Assembly: GCF_010501065.1 (NCBI RefSeq)
Contig: NZ_QVMM01000003.1
Span: 124,001-188,000 of the forward strand
DNA: 64,000 bases
Direction: 5' to 3'
DNA from: Dysgonomonas sp. 216
GTDB taxonomy: Bacteria; Bacteroidota; Bacteroidia; Bacteroidales; Dysgonomonadaceae
Positions within the stretch are counted from its first letter, which is position 1; every line of letters begins with the position of its first letter. The notes beneath the pieces are model-generated. The model made no database searches. It saw only the letters and a program-made list of their open reading frames with translations, and was not told the origin of the DNA. Shown here piece after piece: positions 37,279 to 46,852 of this stretch. Both the position numbers and the translations under genes were made by a program.

Positions 37279-37555
37279 TTTTCAATTCTTTTATTACTTG
37301 TTCGCCAATTGTTGTAATATTTGCATCGTTAGTTATATTCTCTCCTTGAATATCTTTCTATATATAAACTGTCTTTTAAACTATATATAGTTGTTGTGTA
37401 AAGATTTTCTTTCTCTTTTCTTATTTCATATTTGGAGTTAGTAGCGTTATATCCAATTATAAATGGTAATGATTTATTATTTTTGTCCCATATGTAGCCC
37501 CCAAAAGAGTGATGATAAGTAAAAAAATGATTCCTAAAAGTATTTCCTTTTTCAT
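37271..37555 (-). pseudogene. Small exported-protein gene with two compensating frameshifts
   Basis: The ATG at 37555 begins a signal-anchor-like MKKEILLGIIFLLIITL, but that frame stops after about 30 residues. Around the TTTTGGGGG run (about 37500) the coding sense moves to another frame reading GGYIWDKNNKSLPFIIGYN to YSLKDSLYIE. Near 37325, at a GAAAG run, it returns to the first frame and reads NITTIGEQVIKELKSV to a stop at 37271. The total is 95 codons, so the two indels cancel. No known family is recognised. Confidence 0.5.
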
Positions 37556-37585
37556 ATAAACTGTATTTTTCGTAAATAATGAGCT

Positions 37586-38290
37586 CTAATTATCAATCAA
37601 TAACTTAATATAAGATAGAATCTCCTCGCATTTTTCTTTTTCGATGAAAAATTGCCATGATAACTCTTGATCTCCACCATCACCTCCTTCTCTAATAATA
37701 ATATTATTACTTCCTGAGTATATCTTGCATAATTCAATGTAATTAATGACTCCATTGCTTTGATCTACAATATTATCTGTTATATATTCAACATTCTGAT
37801 GTAGTAAAAGATTTTTGTCAGAAAGTATTATCAAATTATTACTCCTATAAGATAATGCTCCTATGAGATAATCAATATTAGATGGTGTAACTTTAGCCAG
37901 ACCTGCAATAATAGTATAATTTTCTTCTACGTTTATTTCTGTTTCTATATAATCATTAATATTTAAACTCCTAGAGAAGACTCCTTTATAACTTCGAATC
38001 TTACTTTTTTGCTTTTTATCACTTACACTATATAAATATATGAACTGATTTGTTAGCCTTGAAAATAAATATTTATTCAAAAAGGAATTGTAATTAATTA
38101 AAAGTCTATTATATAAATCATTATTGCCGTGTGTCCCTTCAAATATGATTTCTATAATATTATAATTAATCAAAAAACTTTTATCTGTTTCTTGATTAAT
38201 ATTAAAGCATTCATCTCTATTCCAAGCATTAATTCTTAATGAATCTTTTATTAAATCGGTATATATAGAAATAGAAATATTATTGGTCAT
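37586..38290 (-). CDS. Putative immunity protein of the Rhs toxin (unknown family)
   Basis: The 234-residue protein has no signal peptide, is rich in Asn and Ile, and is coded by DNA more AT-rich than its neighbours. Its ATG lies inside the last codons of the Rhs toxin gene (11-nt overlap). That is the position and coupling expected for the cognate immunity gene of a polymorphic toxin. The sequence has strands such as ENYTIIAGLAKVTPSNIDYL and a polar GGDGGDQELSW near residue 205. I recognise no Pfam family, so the immunity role is inference from position. Confidence 0.6.
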   Translation of the reverse strand: MTNNISISIYTDLIKDSLRINAWNRDECFNINQETDKSFLINYNIIEIIFEGTHGNNDLYNRLLINYNSFLNKYLFSRLTNQFIYLYSVSDKKQKSKIRSYKGVFSRSLNINDYIETEINVEENYTIIAGLAKVTPSNIDYLIGALSYRSNNLIILSDKNLLLHQNVEYITDNIVDQSNGVINYIELCKIYSGSNNIIIREGGDGGDQELSWQFFIEKEKCEEILSYIKLLIDN

Positions 38291-41200
38291 AATTATGATG
38301 TTGTTTTAATTTATCTGTTTTTTCTTCTATTTTTCCTGCATTATAATGTTTTCCTTGTGAACCTCCATCTGGATATTTTACAGGATTATCCTTTCTTATT
38401 AAAACTTTTTCCCCTTTACTATTTGTGTATTCATATTGCTTTAGAGGCTTCCCTGTATTTTTATCTCGAACGATGCTTGTTTTATCAGGTTGTTGACTAC
38501 GCGGAATTCCATTTTGATCTTTAGCATTTCGTAGAGCCTCCCGACTTGTTTTATTAGTTGTACTATTTGCTCCATCAAACAAATTAAATGCATTCTTATC
38601 TAGTTTCTTTACAGCATTTCCTCCTACTGCGGGTATCAACAAACCACTCTTTGCTGCATCAACGTCTTCGAAAGTTGCAGGACTAAAACTAATTCCGATG
38701 TTATATACTCCGTTAGATTCAATAGAGAATTTTGCTGGAGCCCCCGTTAATGCTGTTATTAATATAAATGCATCTTGCAAATCCGAATTATTTATTGCGC
38801 CAATCATAGTATTTGCCACTCCTTGGTTAAGGGCAGGACCTCCAATTATAACTTGTCTGCCATCAGGGTCAATATATTTTACAGGATTATTCAAACAATA
38901 GGTGTAGGGGCTAATGCTGTAATACTTTTCAGCCAACGGATCAATAACATGCCATCGAGCAAGGGTTGGGTCGTACATACGAGCTCCGTAATCGAGGAAG
39001 TTTTGCCCATGCATGGTTTTTACCTGTTTTCCGTTAAAGCGCTCCAATGTATTGGAATTGTTTTTATAACTAAATTCAACCCCAAACGGATAATAGTGCC
39101 TCAGCGATTTTACGTTGGCAGCAGTCGCTGCTAAGTCGTATTCTGCCCTTACGCTTCCCAAATGGTCTTTTATGTATGCTAAATGCCTCACTTTCTTCGA
39201 TACTATATTAAAGGTTCCTTCTTCGGTATAAGTTTTTTGAAGGTTTGCCAGTCCGCTACCACTTTTGTTGTATATTTTATTACCTACATAATACCTGTAC
39301 GATGTAAATCGGATGTTATCGGATGTAAGTTCCACTAAACTACCCATTGGCACAGATGTTCCCTTGGCTGTAAGTTCCTGTTCGTAAAGCAACGTCCCTG
39401 TTGCATCGTATACGTATTCGGCTACGTGCCCTTCTTCCATCTGCAGCTTATATGGTAAATTTAAATAATTATACTTTATTTTACTAATTCTTTTATTATA
39501 ATCGGTCACCATATTTCCGTTTTTGTCGTATAAATATTCAGTGCCGAGGCTTGCCCTGTCCGTGAAAAACATGGTATTGTAGGTTGCTGTATTCCGCTCC
39601 CCATCGTCAACAGCCTGGAGTTGATTTCCATTGTATCTATATTGGAGCAGGTCGGGTGTAACAGTTTCATTCCACGACGGAGCATTCAGTGTATATGTTC
39701 TTTTCAGATCGGTTATATTCCCATGTTTATCGTACGACAAGCTTTCGTTAAATTCGTCCATGTTTACACCATTGGTATATTTATCAATCCGGTGGAAACG
39801 CGATTCTTTCAAGCGTCCAAGGTTATCGTAGTCGTAGGTATAACCATATCCATAATTATTCCCTATTCCATCTGTTTCGAATCCGTAAGAAACAGCCGAT
39901 ATATTACCATTATAATATGCTTTTTTAGAACCAATCAGCGGATAGGTGTTCTCGGTATTATAAGCTATATTTTGCCTGAATAGGCTATTTCCTGCATATG
40001 TAAGCCAGCCTCTTATGTTGTACAAATATTGTGTATTGAATTTAGCATTGTATATTTCCTTTGTTTGAAGCTGTCCGTGCTCGTTGTATTTCATTTCAGA
40101 CATAACGATTGGTGTTTCGTTATTTACCTGATAGTTGGTTTTTATGAGGCGCCCTACATGGTCGTACTCGTAAACATATTTTTCCGAAGTGCTTGCGACT
40201 CCCGGAATGGTATCAAAAACTGTACGTTTGTTTACATGCCCAACTTTATTACGCTCAAATTTTTCGATTGTGAGCCCGTTCAAAAGATGATAAGTCATTT
40301 TTACATCGGGTTCGTCCGAAGTCTCGTCATACGTAAATGCTTTATAAATATTTCGTGGGGTATCTTCCAATGTTTCTATCCGTTGCCCTGTTGGTTTTAA
40401 TGCAGCAATGATAAACTCCTTTTTATAGCGGGATTCTTGTGCTATATATGTCCTGAGTAATTCTGGAAACTGAGCAGATTGAGTATAATTATAGTTGTCG
40501 TAATAGTTTACTATCAACGACCGTGTATTATTTATCTGATCCGATGCCGGATAACTTCGCCATGTATACATGTCTCGGCTACTAGTGCTGAATTCTTCAT
40601 AAACGACCGAATTTGCATCTACTGCCGATTGCATTTGAGCCCATGTTGCGCTTTTGTTTAATACACCTTCTATCACTATCCGACCGAATGCGTCATATTT
40701 ATAAAATGTCCATTTATTTTCGATACGCTGATTTCCGTTTTGTTGCATTCTGAGTCTGTCGGCTTTGTCATATACATAATATGTCCAATCGCATCCAGGC
40801 CAACGACTAGCTATACAACGGTTTCGGCTGTCATAGGTATATGAATAGCAATACCCATGTACTTTTTTATCTTCTTCGTTTATCCATGTTCCATAATTGC
40901 TTGTTTTAGATGCTATATAATCGCTCGCCATTGGAGGGAGTACATAACGCAAATTACCATAAATATCATAAACATAATATGTATCGTATTTTTTTTCTTC
41001 ATTAATCTGCCTGCTTAAAAGCAATTGCTTGGAAGAATTATAAAAAGTATACGAAATATTATTGTCCTCGTCTGTTGTTTTTATAACGTTTAGTGTACCT
41101 TCCAAATATTCGTCAAGTCCTTGCCCAGCCTGTCCGGCAAGTTTAACCTGACCCCAAATAAGTTTTGAGTCACTAGCCTCAAACCATAGACATTTTAAGT

Positions 41201-41702
41201 TGGCATCGTTGCTCCAATTTAATGTTTTTTCGGTTTTCATATGTTTATTACGACTTCGCCATGCTTTTCCCGGACCATATGATAATACGATATTACCCAA
41301 GCTGTTAAGATAAGTTGTTTCATAACTTGCATCATAATCGCCATACACGGCCAGCATATCTTCCTGCATATCAGATTCTGTATAAAAAGAATTTTCACGA
41401 AAAGGATCCATTGGTATGGGCAACGTTTTTACCACTTCATTGCCATTCATATCATGAACGTAGAATGTTGCAACATGCCTTTTTTCGGGCGATGCTTGTC
41501 GTTGTATTTTTTGATTCAAAGTTCCCAAACCATCATAAAAGCTATCTTCTATTATGCTTTTTTTTGCGTTCAGATATGTTTTTGCCCTTACTTTATTTAC
41601 CGGAAGATAATCGTCTCCATTCGATTGGGCTAATAAGGCTGTGCTCTGTAAGGAAATAAGGATACCGATAAATACAATAGCTATATATATTAAATTTTTC
41701 AT
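38280..41702 (-). CDS. Rhs/YD-repeat protein with C-terminal nuclease-like toxin tail
   Basis: The 1140-residue protein has a Sec signal peptide (about 1-26, ending TALLAQ). An N-terminal DUF6443-type region follows (KSIIEDSFYDGLGTLNQKIQ). Many YD repeats come next (YDAFGRIVIEG, YDHVGRLIKTNY). The Rhs core is complete (YIKDHLGSVRAEYDL, MYDPTLARWHVIDPLAEKYY, NNPVKYIDPDG ending about 948). The last 192 residues are variable-tail-like, ending in a basic domain (about 1045-1140) with REALRNAKDQNGIPRSQQPD, a GEKVLIRKDNPVKY strand and GKHYNAG. This resembles HNH/Endo VII-fold polymorphic toxin tails, though the exact family is not certain. It is 21 nt after the upstream YD-repeat gene and overlaps the immunity gene. 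Confidence 0.88.
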   Translation of the reverse strand: MKNLIYIAIVFIGILISLQSTALLAQSNGDDYLPVNKVRAKTYLNAKKSIIEDSFYDGLGTLNQKIQRQASPEKRHVATFYVHDMNGNEVVKTLPIPMDPFRENSFYTESDMQEDMLAVYGDYDASYETTYLNSLGNIVLSYGPGKAWRSRNKHMKTEKTLNWSNDANLKCLWFEASDSKLIWGQVKLAGQAGQGLDEYLEGTLNVIKTTDEDNNISYTFYNSSKQLLLSRQINEEKKYDTYYVYDIYGNLRYVLPPMASDYIASKTSNYGTWINEEDKKVHGYCYSYTYDSRNRCIASRWPGCDWTYYVYDKADRLRMQQNGNQRIENKWTFYKYDAFGRIVIEGVLNKSATWAQMQSAVDANSVVYEEFSTSSRDMYTWRSYPASDQINNTRSLIVNYYDNYNYTQSAQFPELLRTYIAQESRYKKEFIIAALKPTGQRIETLEDTPRNIYKAFTYDETSDEPDVKMTYHLLNGLTIEKFERNKVGHVNKRTVFDTIPGVASTSEKYVYEYDHVGRLIKTNYQVNNETPIVMSEMKYNEHGQLQTKEIYNAKFNTQYLYNIRGWLTYAGNSLFRQNIAYNTENTYPLIGSKKAYYNGNISAVSYGFETDGIGNNYGYGYTYDYDNLGRLKESRFHRIDKYTNGVNMDEFNESLSYDKHGNITDLKRTYTLNAPSWNETVTPDLLQYRYNGNQLQAVDDGERNTATYNTMFFTDRASLGTEYLYDKNGNMVTDYNKRISKIKYNYLNLPYKLQMEEGHVAEYVYDATGTLLYEQELTAKGTSVPMGSLVELTSDNIRFTSYRYYVGNKIYNKSGSGLANLQKTYTEEGTFNIVSKKVRHLAYIKDHLGSVRAEYDLAATAANVKSLRHYYPFGVEFSYKNNSNTLERFNGKQVKTMHGQNFLDYGARMYDPTLARWHVIDPLAEKYYSISPYTYCLNNPVKYIDPDGRQVIIGGPALNQGVANTMIGAINNSDLQDAFILITALTGAPAKFSIESNGVYNIGISFSPATFEDVDAAKSGLLIPAVGGNAVKKLDKNAFNLFDGANSTTNKTSREALRNAKDQNGIPRSQQPDKTSIVRDKNTGKPLKQYEYTNSKGEKVLIRKDNPVKYPDGGSQGKHYNAGKIEEKTDKLKQHHNYDQ

Positions 41703-41723
41703 ACTTCAATTATTAATATTCTA

Positions 41724-44030
41724 TTAATACTGCTCTTTTGTTCGGAATTTATATTCAAACTCATTCATTACACCCAATTTCCGTGATTCGATCATTTGTA
41801 ACCTGTCAAATTTATCGTAAGTAAATTTAGAACCAGAGCCTAAAAAATCTCCGGAAATGTACTCAACCTGCGATGATGGTGTGTATTTATAATGCTTTAT
41901 TTTTACATCTTTGTTTTGAGCTTTAAATTTTTCAAAGAAATTATCAACAACAGAAATACCACTCCAATCAGTATTGCTGTTTCTTACTATATTTTGTAAG
42001 TCTTCGCCCAGAATTAATGCTGCTTCATCATAAGTAATATTATCTATAAGCATTGCCGGCTTACGTTTGCCGTAATCCCATATAATTGTTTTTGGAACCT
42101 GATCACGCCCTTTATATGTAAGCAAATTACCTTTCTTATCGTATTGTAAAAATTCATACTCCGTTGTCATGCTGTTAATATCACGTGGCGACGATTCTAA
42201 TTTTGAAGGAACTAATATGTTTTGATACTCTAGAATACCTTCATATTTGGGATGACAGGATGTCCACATACAATGGCAATAGCGCATTGAGTCTTTTATT
42301 CCAGCCTGTTTAAATGTAACTCTTTCCGCTCCGGCAGCTATTCCATTTATAGTTTTTCTTATTTCTACAGGACTACCTATTCTAAACTGGTTTTCTAATT
42401 CTTTTAGTTCTGAATTTTGATTTTGTAGAAATATATCCGTCGGGTACCGATATAGTGTTTCGTATACATTTCCTGTTTGGTCTGTCACTATTTCTTTATG
42501 TAATTGGCTAACCCAAACCATTCTATCTTCACCAACAGGAGTACCTCGATAACTGTATGATGAATACTTATCTCTCTTTATATACAGAGGTCTTTCATTT
42601 TTTATATAATCTTTTATTATAGTTTGACTAACTGACTTATTATTCTCTTTTTCTATATAAGTTCTGGTTTCTTTTATTACATCATATTTTTGATAATACC
42701 GTTTATACTCATTACCTTTTTTAGCAAACCACAACCTAAACTGCCCTGTTCCTTCATACATATTTGCTTCTATAAAAAACGAAGCCATGTCAATAGCTAA
42801 ACTTGAATAATTTGATTTAAAGTGAGTATGAGCAATATCACTATATTTATATTCTATAATTTCAGTTATGTCTTTATTATCAAGATAACTATATGTTGTT
42901 TGTTTTTTTAACTTTCCTGTCATATAATCCAAATCGGGAAAAGAAAAATCTGAAGATAGATAATTTATTTCAGTACTGCCTATAGTTGAATAAACGGCCT
43001 TCCTGAACTCTTCTAATATATCTCCCTCATAGTTTGTATATTCATATTCATTTATCATTGCAGTACCTACAGCATCAAACCTTATCTCTGTAACATTAGA
43101 ATAACCAATATGGTATCCTGAGCTGTTAGACAATGGTATTATAGGAGTAATAAAATTTTTGGAGACAGCAATTTCATTTTCATAACCATATTCCTGTGGA
43201 TATACTTTGGCATTAAATGATATTGTATTCATAGGAATCGTATATAATATTCCGCTTTCTAGAGCTCCTTTCATTTTCTTATAGGAATATTCTTTTTTCG
43301 ACTTAAATATCTTGAAAGTCCCATTCATAGATGCATTGTCAATATCGTAATCTGTAATTCTTTTTATACGTAGCCCTCCGGCTTGTTGAACATCTGCTGT
43401 ATACTTTAAAGTGAAAAAATCGGGATTATCAAGACTCCAACAGGAAGATATTAGGCAATGTTCATACTTATTAAATGATTTGTCAATGTATCGTTTATAC
43501 CTATTAGCTTCATATTCAAAAATGCTACATCCTCCGGTCGGATAATTTATCCTCGTTAAAATACCATTCGGATACTTATCTAATAAATCGAAACTCTTAT
43601 CGTAGCCCCAATAGTCAACAAAATCATCTAAATACAATCGGACATTTTTATAATTGTGATATTCGAAAGAATAGGATTTCTCTGGACTAGAAAAGTTTGA
43701 GGAAAAAGAGACTTTTGTAAGAAATAAGCGTTCGCTTTCTTTCAGATCATCTGCACGATCCCCTTCTTCGTTATAATAAAAATTTATTTGTTGACTTTTA
43801 TGTCCTTCTCCTACGTTTGGTCCTGTTTTTTCATATAAATCAATATTGTCTAATCTTTGCCATCTTAAACCCAAAATTGGTTTGTCATAATATGCTCCAG
43901 AAAAATAACTAGGCCATCTCACATATTGCGAACTACCGAACAATCGAACAGGTGCTCCTCCCCATTCATGGTCTTGTTTCACTTTTTTTATTTGCAGATA
44001 AGGATACCTTAAATTTCTATCAATGTACAA
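41724..44030 (-). CDS. YD-repeat (Rhs-like) shell protein, C-terminal portion after a frameshift
   Basis: This frame begins with a weak TTG at 44030 inside the end of the previous frame. It reads naturally on from it (YIDRNLRYPYLQIKK), so I treat it as the second part of one protein of about 1225 residues. It contains FEYEANRYKRY after a YPTGG motif, WDYGKRKPAMLIDNITYDEA, and closing YD repeats (FTYDKFDRLQMIESRKLG). The joint is a TATATA tract at 44031-44036; removing one TA restores a single frame. It has no toxin tail. Its end abuts the next Rhs gene, like the first half of a two-part shell. Confidence 0.75.
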   Translation of the reverse strand: MYIDRNLRYPYLQIKKVKQDHEWGGAPVRLFGSSQYVRWPSYFSGAYYDKPILGLRWQRLDNIDLYEKTGPNVGEGHKSQQINFYYNEEGDRADDLKESERLFLTKVSFSSNFSSPEKSYSFEYHNYKNVRLYLDDFVDYWGYDKSFDLLDKYPNGILTRINYPTGGCSIFEYEANRYKRYIDKSFNKYEHCLISSCWSLDNPDFFTLKYTADVQQAGGLRIKRITDYDIDNASMNGTFKIFKSKKEYSYKKMKGALESGILYTIPMNTISFNAKVYPQEYGYENEIAVSKNFITPIIPLSNSSGYHIGYSNVTEIRFDAVGTAMINEYEYTNYEGDILEEFRKAVYSTIGSTEINYLSSDFSFPDLDYMTGKLKKQTTYSYLDNKDITEIIEYKYSDIAHTHFKSNYSSLAIDMASFFIEANMYEGTGQFRLWFAKKGNEYKRYYQKYDVIKETRTYIEKENNKSVSQTIIKDYIKNERPLYIKRDKYSSYSYRGTPVGEDRMVWVSQLHKEIVTDQTGNVYETLYRYPTDIFLQNQNSELKELENQFRIGSPVEIRKTINGIAAGAERVTFKQAGIKDSMRYCHCMWTSCHPKYEGILEYQNILVPSKLESSPRDINSMTTEYEFLQYDKKGNLLTYKGRDQVPKTIIWDYGKRKPAMLIDNITYDEAALILGEDLQNIVRNSNTDWSGISVVDNFFEKFKAQNKDVKIKHYKYTPSSQVEYISGDFLGSGSKFTYDKFDRLQMIESRKLGVMNEFEYKFRTKEQY

Positions 44031-45382
44031 TATATACTACCTTTTTCCATCATAAAATCAGTATAACTACCAAAAGGAAATGTTCCTTCGTTCCGAGAAC
44101 ATGATTCGACTCCACGTCCAAAAGGAATATTTTTATATGGACGCTCATGGGAGTCACTACTATAAAAAGCCATTGCCTGCTTGTTGGGGACATGAAATAT
44201 TTCTGTCAGATATACCGGAGATATCAAATTCCCTCCAATATAAGTTCGATCTCCATTATATTGATTCCCAAATCTATTTAATTCATCCATATTTTTGTAG
44301 TAATAACCTCCATTGCCCCCATAAAAAGAATTTTCTTTGTATTTATAGAAGTCGGCAATGAATGGACCTCTGTTATAGCTAAGCTCAAATAAAGTATTAC
44401 CGTATTTATCTATTACTTTTGTTAAATACCAAGCATTTGCAATCCAACGATCTTTCCATTTCATTCCTTCGGCCAACTTCCATTCTCCTGCTCCGTTAAT
44501 ACTTGAATAAAAACAATGATTATCTAATTTCGATTCTCCAAAAATATTTTGATTAAAAAAATCCATCGAAAACTCTATTGCATTTATATCGTATCCAAAC
44601 TCATAGAGAGTGCCTTCATCATCCCGTAAACGAAATCCAGCAATTACTGTAGGAAATGGAAACTTGGAAGGTATAACATCTCTGTATTGTTCTCCTTCTT
44701 CTACATATCCAGCATATCCAAATATTGGTGCTATAAAATTATGTTCTTCATCTCGATCCAATATTTTATCTCGTGATCTGGATGCCCGAAAGATAACCTC
44801 AATATTCCAATCGCTTTGCACATGCCACTGTTTATCTGAACCGTAAAAAAACTTTCCTGTTTTCCCCATGACATTAAAAGTAAATACATCAGCTTCTAAA
44901 TCAAGTGCATTCCCATTGTTTTCAAAATTTGCTAAATAGTTATAATTATTACTTTCTACAATTTCAAAAAAGCCACCTTTTTCCACAACCCATGATTCAC
45001 CATTACTAGGATCTACGGCATCTGAACAACCATTCATTCGGGGTAATTCATCCTCATACCCATGAACAGTGCGTGTGATTACTCCTCCGGCAACCAAGCT
45101 CCAATTTTGTCCAACTGATGAAGGATGTTGGTTTATCCTGATCCCAGAAGCATCATAACTAAGATACACTGGCATGTCAACAATTCCGTTTTTGAATTCA
45201 TGAATGGGAATTGTTACATTAGGTGTTCCTGTAAATAAAGATACCGGAACATCCCCGAATTTACCCAAACTTGCAGCATTTGGACTCTGTATATTTACAG
45301 GCATAGGTCTTTGTATCGAATGGTCTGCATTAACATAGATAGAAAAAAACAAACATAATATTGGCAATAGCTTCTTTTTCAT
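44009..45382 (-). CDS. YD-repeat (Rhs-like) shell protein, N-terminal portion before a frameshift
   Basis: The 457-residue part has a signal peptide (about 1-19, ending IYVNA). An N-terminal domain typical of Bacteroidota Rhs-associated proteins follows: NAASLGKFGDVPVSLFTGTP, MPVYLSYDASGIRINQHPSS, VGQNWSLVAGGVITRTVHG. The frame ends at 44009 right after KGSIYCTLIEI, with no domain closure, while the overlapping frame continues the protein. It starts 18 nt after the T9SS-sorted gene, in the same operon. Confidence 0.75.
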   Translation of the reverse strand: MKKKLLPILCLFFSIYVNADHSIQRPMPVNIQSPNAASLGKFGDVPVSLFTGTPNVTIPIHEFKNGIVDMPVYLSYDASGIRINQHPSSVGQNWSLVAGGVITRTVHGYEDELPRMNGCSDAVDPSNGESWVVEKGGFFEIVESNNYNYLANFENNGNALDLEADVFTFNVMGKTGKFFYGSDKQWHVQSDWNIEVIFRASRSRDKILDRDEEHNFIAPIFGYAGYVEEGEQYRDVIPSKFPFPTVIAGFRLRDDEGTLYEFGYDINAIEFSMDFFNQNIFGESKLDNHCFYSSINGAGEWKLAEGMKWKDRWIANAWYLTKVIDKYGNTLFELSYNRGPFIADFYKYKENSFYGGNGGYYYKNMDELNRFGNQYNGDRTYIGGNLISPVYLTEIFHVPNKQAMAFYSSDSHERPYKNIPFGRGVESCSRNEGTFPFGSYTDFMMEKGSIYCTLIEI

Positions 45383-45400
45383 AGCTTTTATTTTGAGTTA

Positions 45401-46600
45401 TTAGTTTTTTAAAATTTTTTCAACAATCTGTTCATTACCTATATTAAAATGAAGAAAATAGGTACCACTGCTTAATCCAAAACAGTTAATAGACTCTTGG
45501 TATAGACCTGCTTGTTTGTTATATTGGTATATTCCGGTGATTTTCTTACCACTTACATCATATAATGAAATACTTACATCAACATCGTATGTCAGATAAT
45601 ATTCTATATTTAGTAGTGAAGCAATTGGATTAGGATAAAAGTTATAGGCAAAGTTGTTATTATATTTAAACTCTCCGATGTTTTTTTCATTCAGATCAGA
45701 CTTTGGTTTTAAACTATTGTGAAGGCTATCTAAAACTGACAAGTTTTCACTATCATCAGCTAAGTAATAATGTTTCAATGGAGAATAAAAAAATGCCAAC
45801 TTAAAAAACTCTTTGGTATGTTCATTATTGGTAGTACTCTTTGTTGTCTCGAAGATGGGATATCGATAGCCAGTAGCATACCATTGATAAGTTTCTATTT
45901 CAATGGTTTCTGAATCTGTAGATAAATAATACCTTATACTGTCAATTTCTAATAAATGAGCATCTTTTATCTCATCGCTAGTCAACAATGGAGATAATTT
46001 TTCTATGTATTTTTTATTAGTCTTTATCCGTAAAATATTATTTAAAGTATCTTTATTAGGAAGTATAATCATGCCTGAGGCATCAACTATCTGTGATTGA
46101 ACACCGATTACATCCAAAGATAAAAAATCACAATATTTACCTTTTCCTTCATAATACTTAAAATAAGACTTCCCATATATTTCTGGAAATATCTTTGTTA
46201 TTTCAGGGCGAATATTTATCATTTTTGTTTTAGGATTTTCATATCCTTTCAGGAACAATGAATCATTTATTATATGGTAATAATATCTTGTATCATGTTC
46301 GATACCAACTATTACTGTTTCTTTCTCTTGTAGATTAAGAACAATACTGTCTCCAGCTAATAAATAAGTTGAATCATTTAACATCCAAGGTTTAGTGTAT
46401 GATAGTATATATGATTCATTTATGGTTTGTAATTTGCTAAAATCCCAGACTACATTTTGTCCCGATCGTCCTGGGTCTTTATATTCTATCTGTTGCTTAA
46501 TAATCTCATCTCCAATACGGATAACATTGTTTTTGTGTGTTATTTGTGCAGATAAAGACAATACAAGGAATAATAAAAGTAGGGTTAATGACATTCTCAT
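45401..46600 (-). CDS. Secreted protein with T9SS type A C-terminal sorting domain
   Basis: The 399-residue protein has a Sec signal peptide (about 1-19, ending LSLSAQ) and an unrecognised middle domain. A C-terminal type IX sorting domain (about 325-399) starts NFYPNPIASLLNIEY, continues SLYDVSGKKITG and ends GTYFLHFNIGNEQIVEKILKN. This sends proteins through the T9SS to the cell surface or medium. It is the first gene of the Rhs operon, 18 nt before the YD-repeat gene, so it may be a surface partner of the toxin. Its molecular role is unknown. Confidence 0.8.
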   Translation of the reverse strand: MRMSLTLLLLFLVLSLSAQITHKNNVIRIGDEIIKQQIEYKDPGRSGQNVVWDFSKLQTINESYILSYTKPWMLNDSTYLLAGDSIVLNLQEKETVIVGIEHDTRYYYHIINDSLFLKGYENPKTKMINIRPEITKIFPEIYGKSYFKYYEGKGKYCDFLSLDVIGVQSQIVDASGMIILPNKDTLNNILRIKTNKKYIEKLSPLLTSDEIKDAHLLEIDSIRYYLSTDSETIEIETYQWYATGYRYPIFETTKSTTNNEHTKEFFKLAFFYSPLKHYYLADDSENLSVLDSLHNSLKPKSDLNEKNIGEFKYNNNFAYNFYPNPIASLLNIEYYLTYDVDVSISLYDVSGKKITGIYQYNKQAGLYQESINCFGLSSGTYFLHFNIGNEQIVEKILKN

Positions 46601-46852
46601 AGCATTGTTGGTTATTTATTTAATATTTGTTTTTTTGCTTAAAAATAAAAAAAATTATATAAACAATATAATTCGGAAGCAAAATAATTACACTTTCTTA
46701 AAATTTATAATGCAGCAATGCTATACCTTTATAGAAGAAATGAGTACAAAAATTATCCAAGTAAATCTTTGCTGGGATTAAGTAATAATTTCGGAAGCTT
46801 TTTTCGAGAAAGAATTAAAATTTGTGAATACAAATAATTTGTGTAAAAAGAG

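Noticed and set aside
38698..41659. Many plus-strand open frames opposite the Rhs gene (for example 40029-40400, 39621-39983)
   Set aside because: They are antisense shadows of a clearly coding minus-strand gene, with no domain, no start context and low-complexity composition.
46713..46781. Short plus-strand frame (about 22 codons) before tRNA-Pro(CGG)
   Set aside because: Too short and without recognisable features; likely chance.
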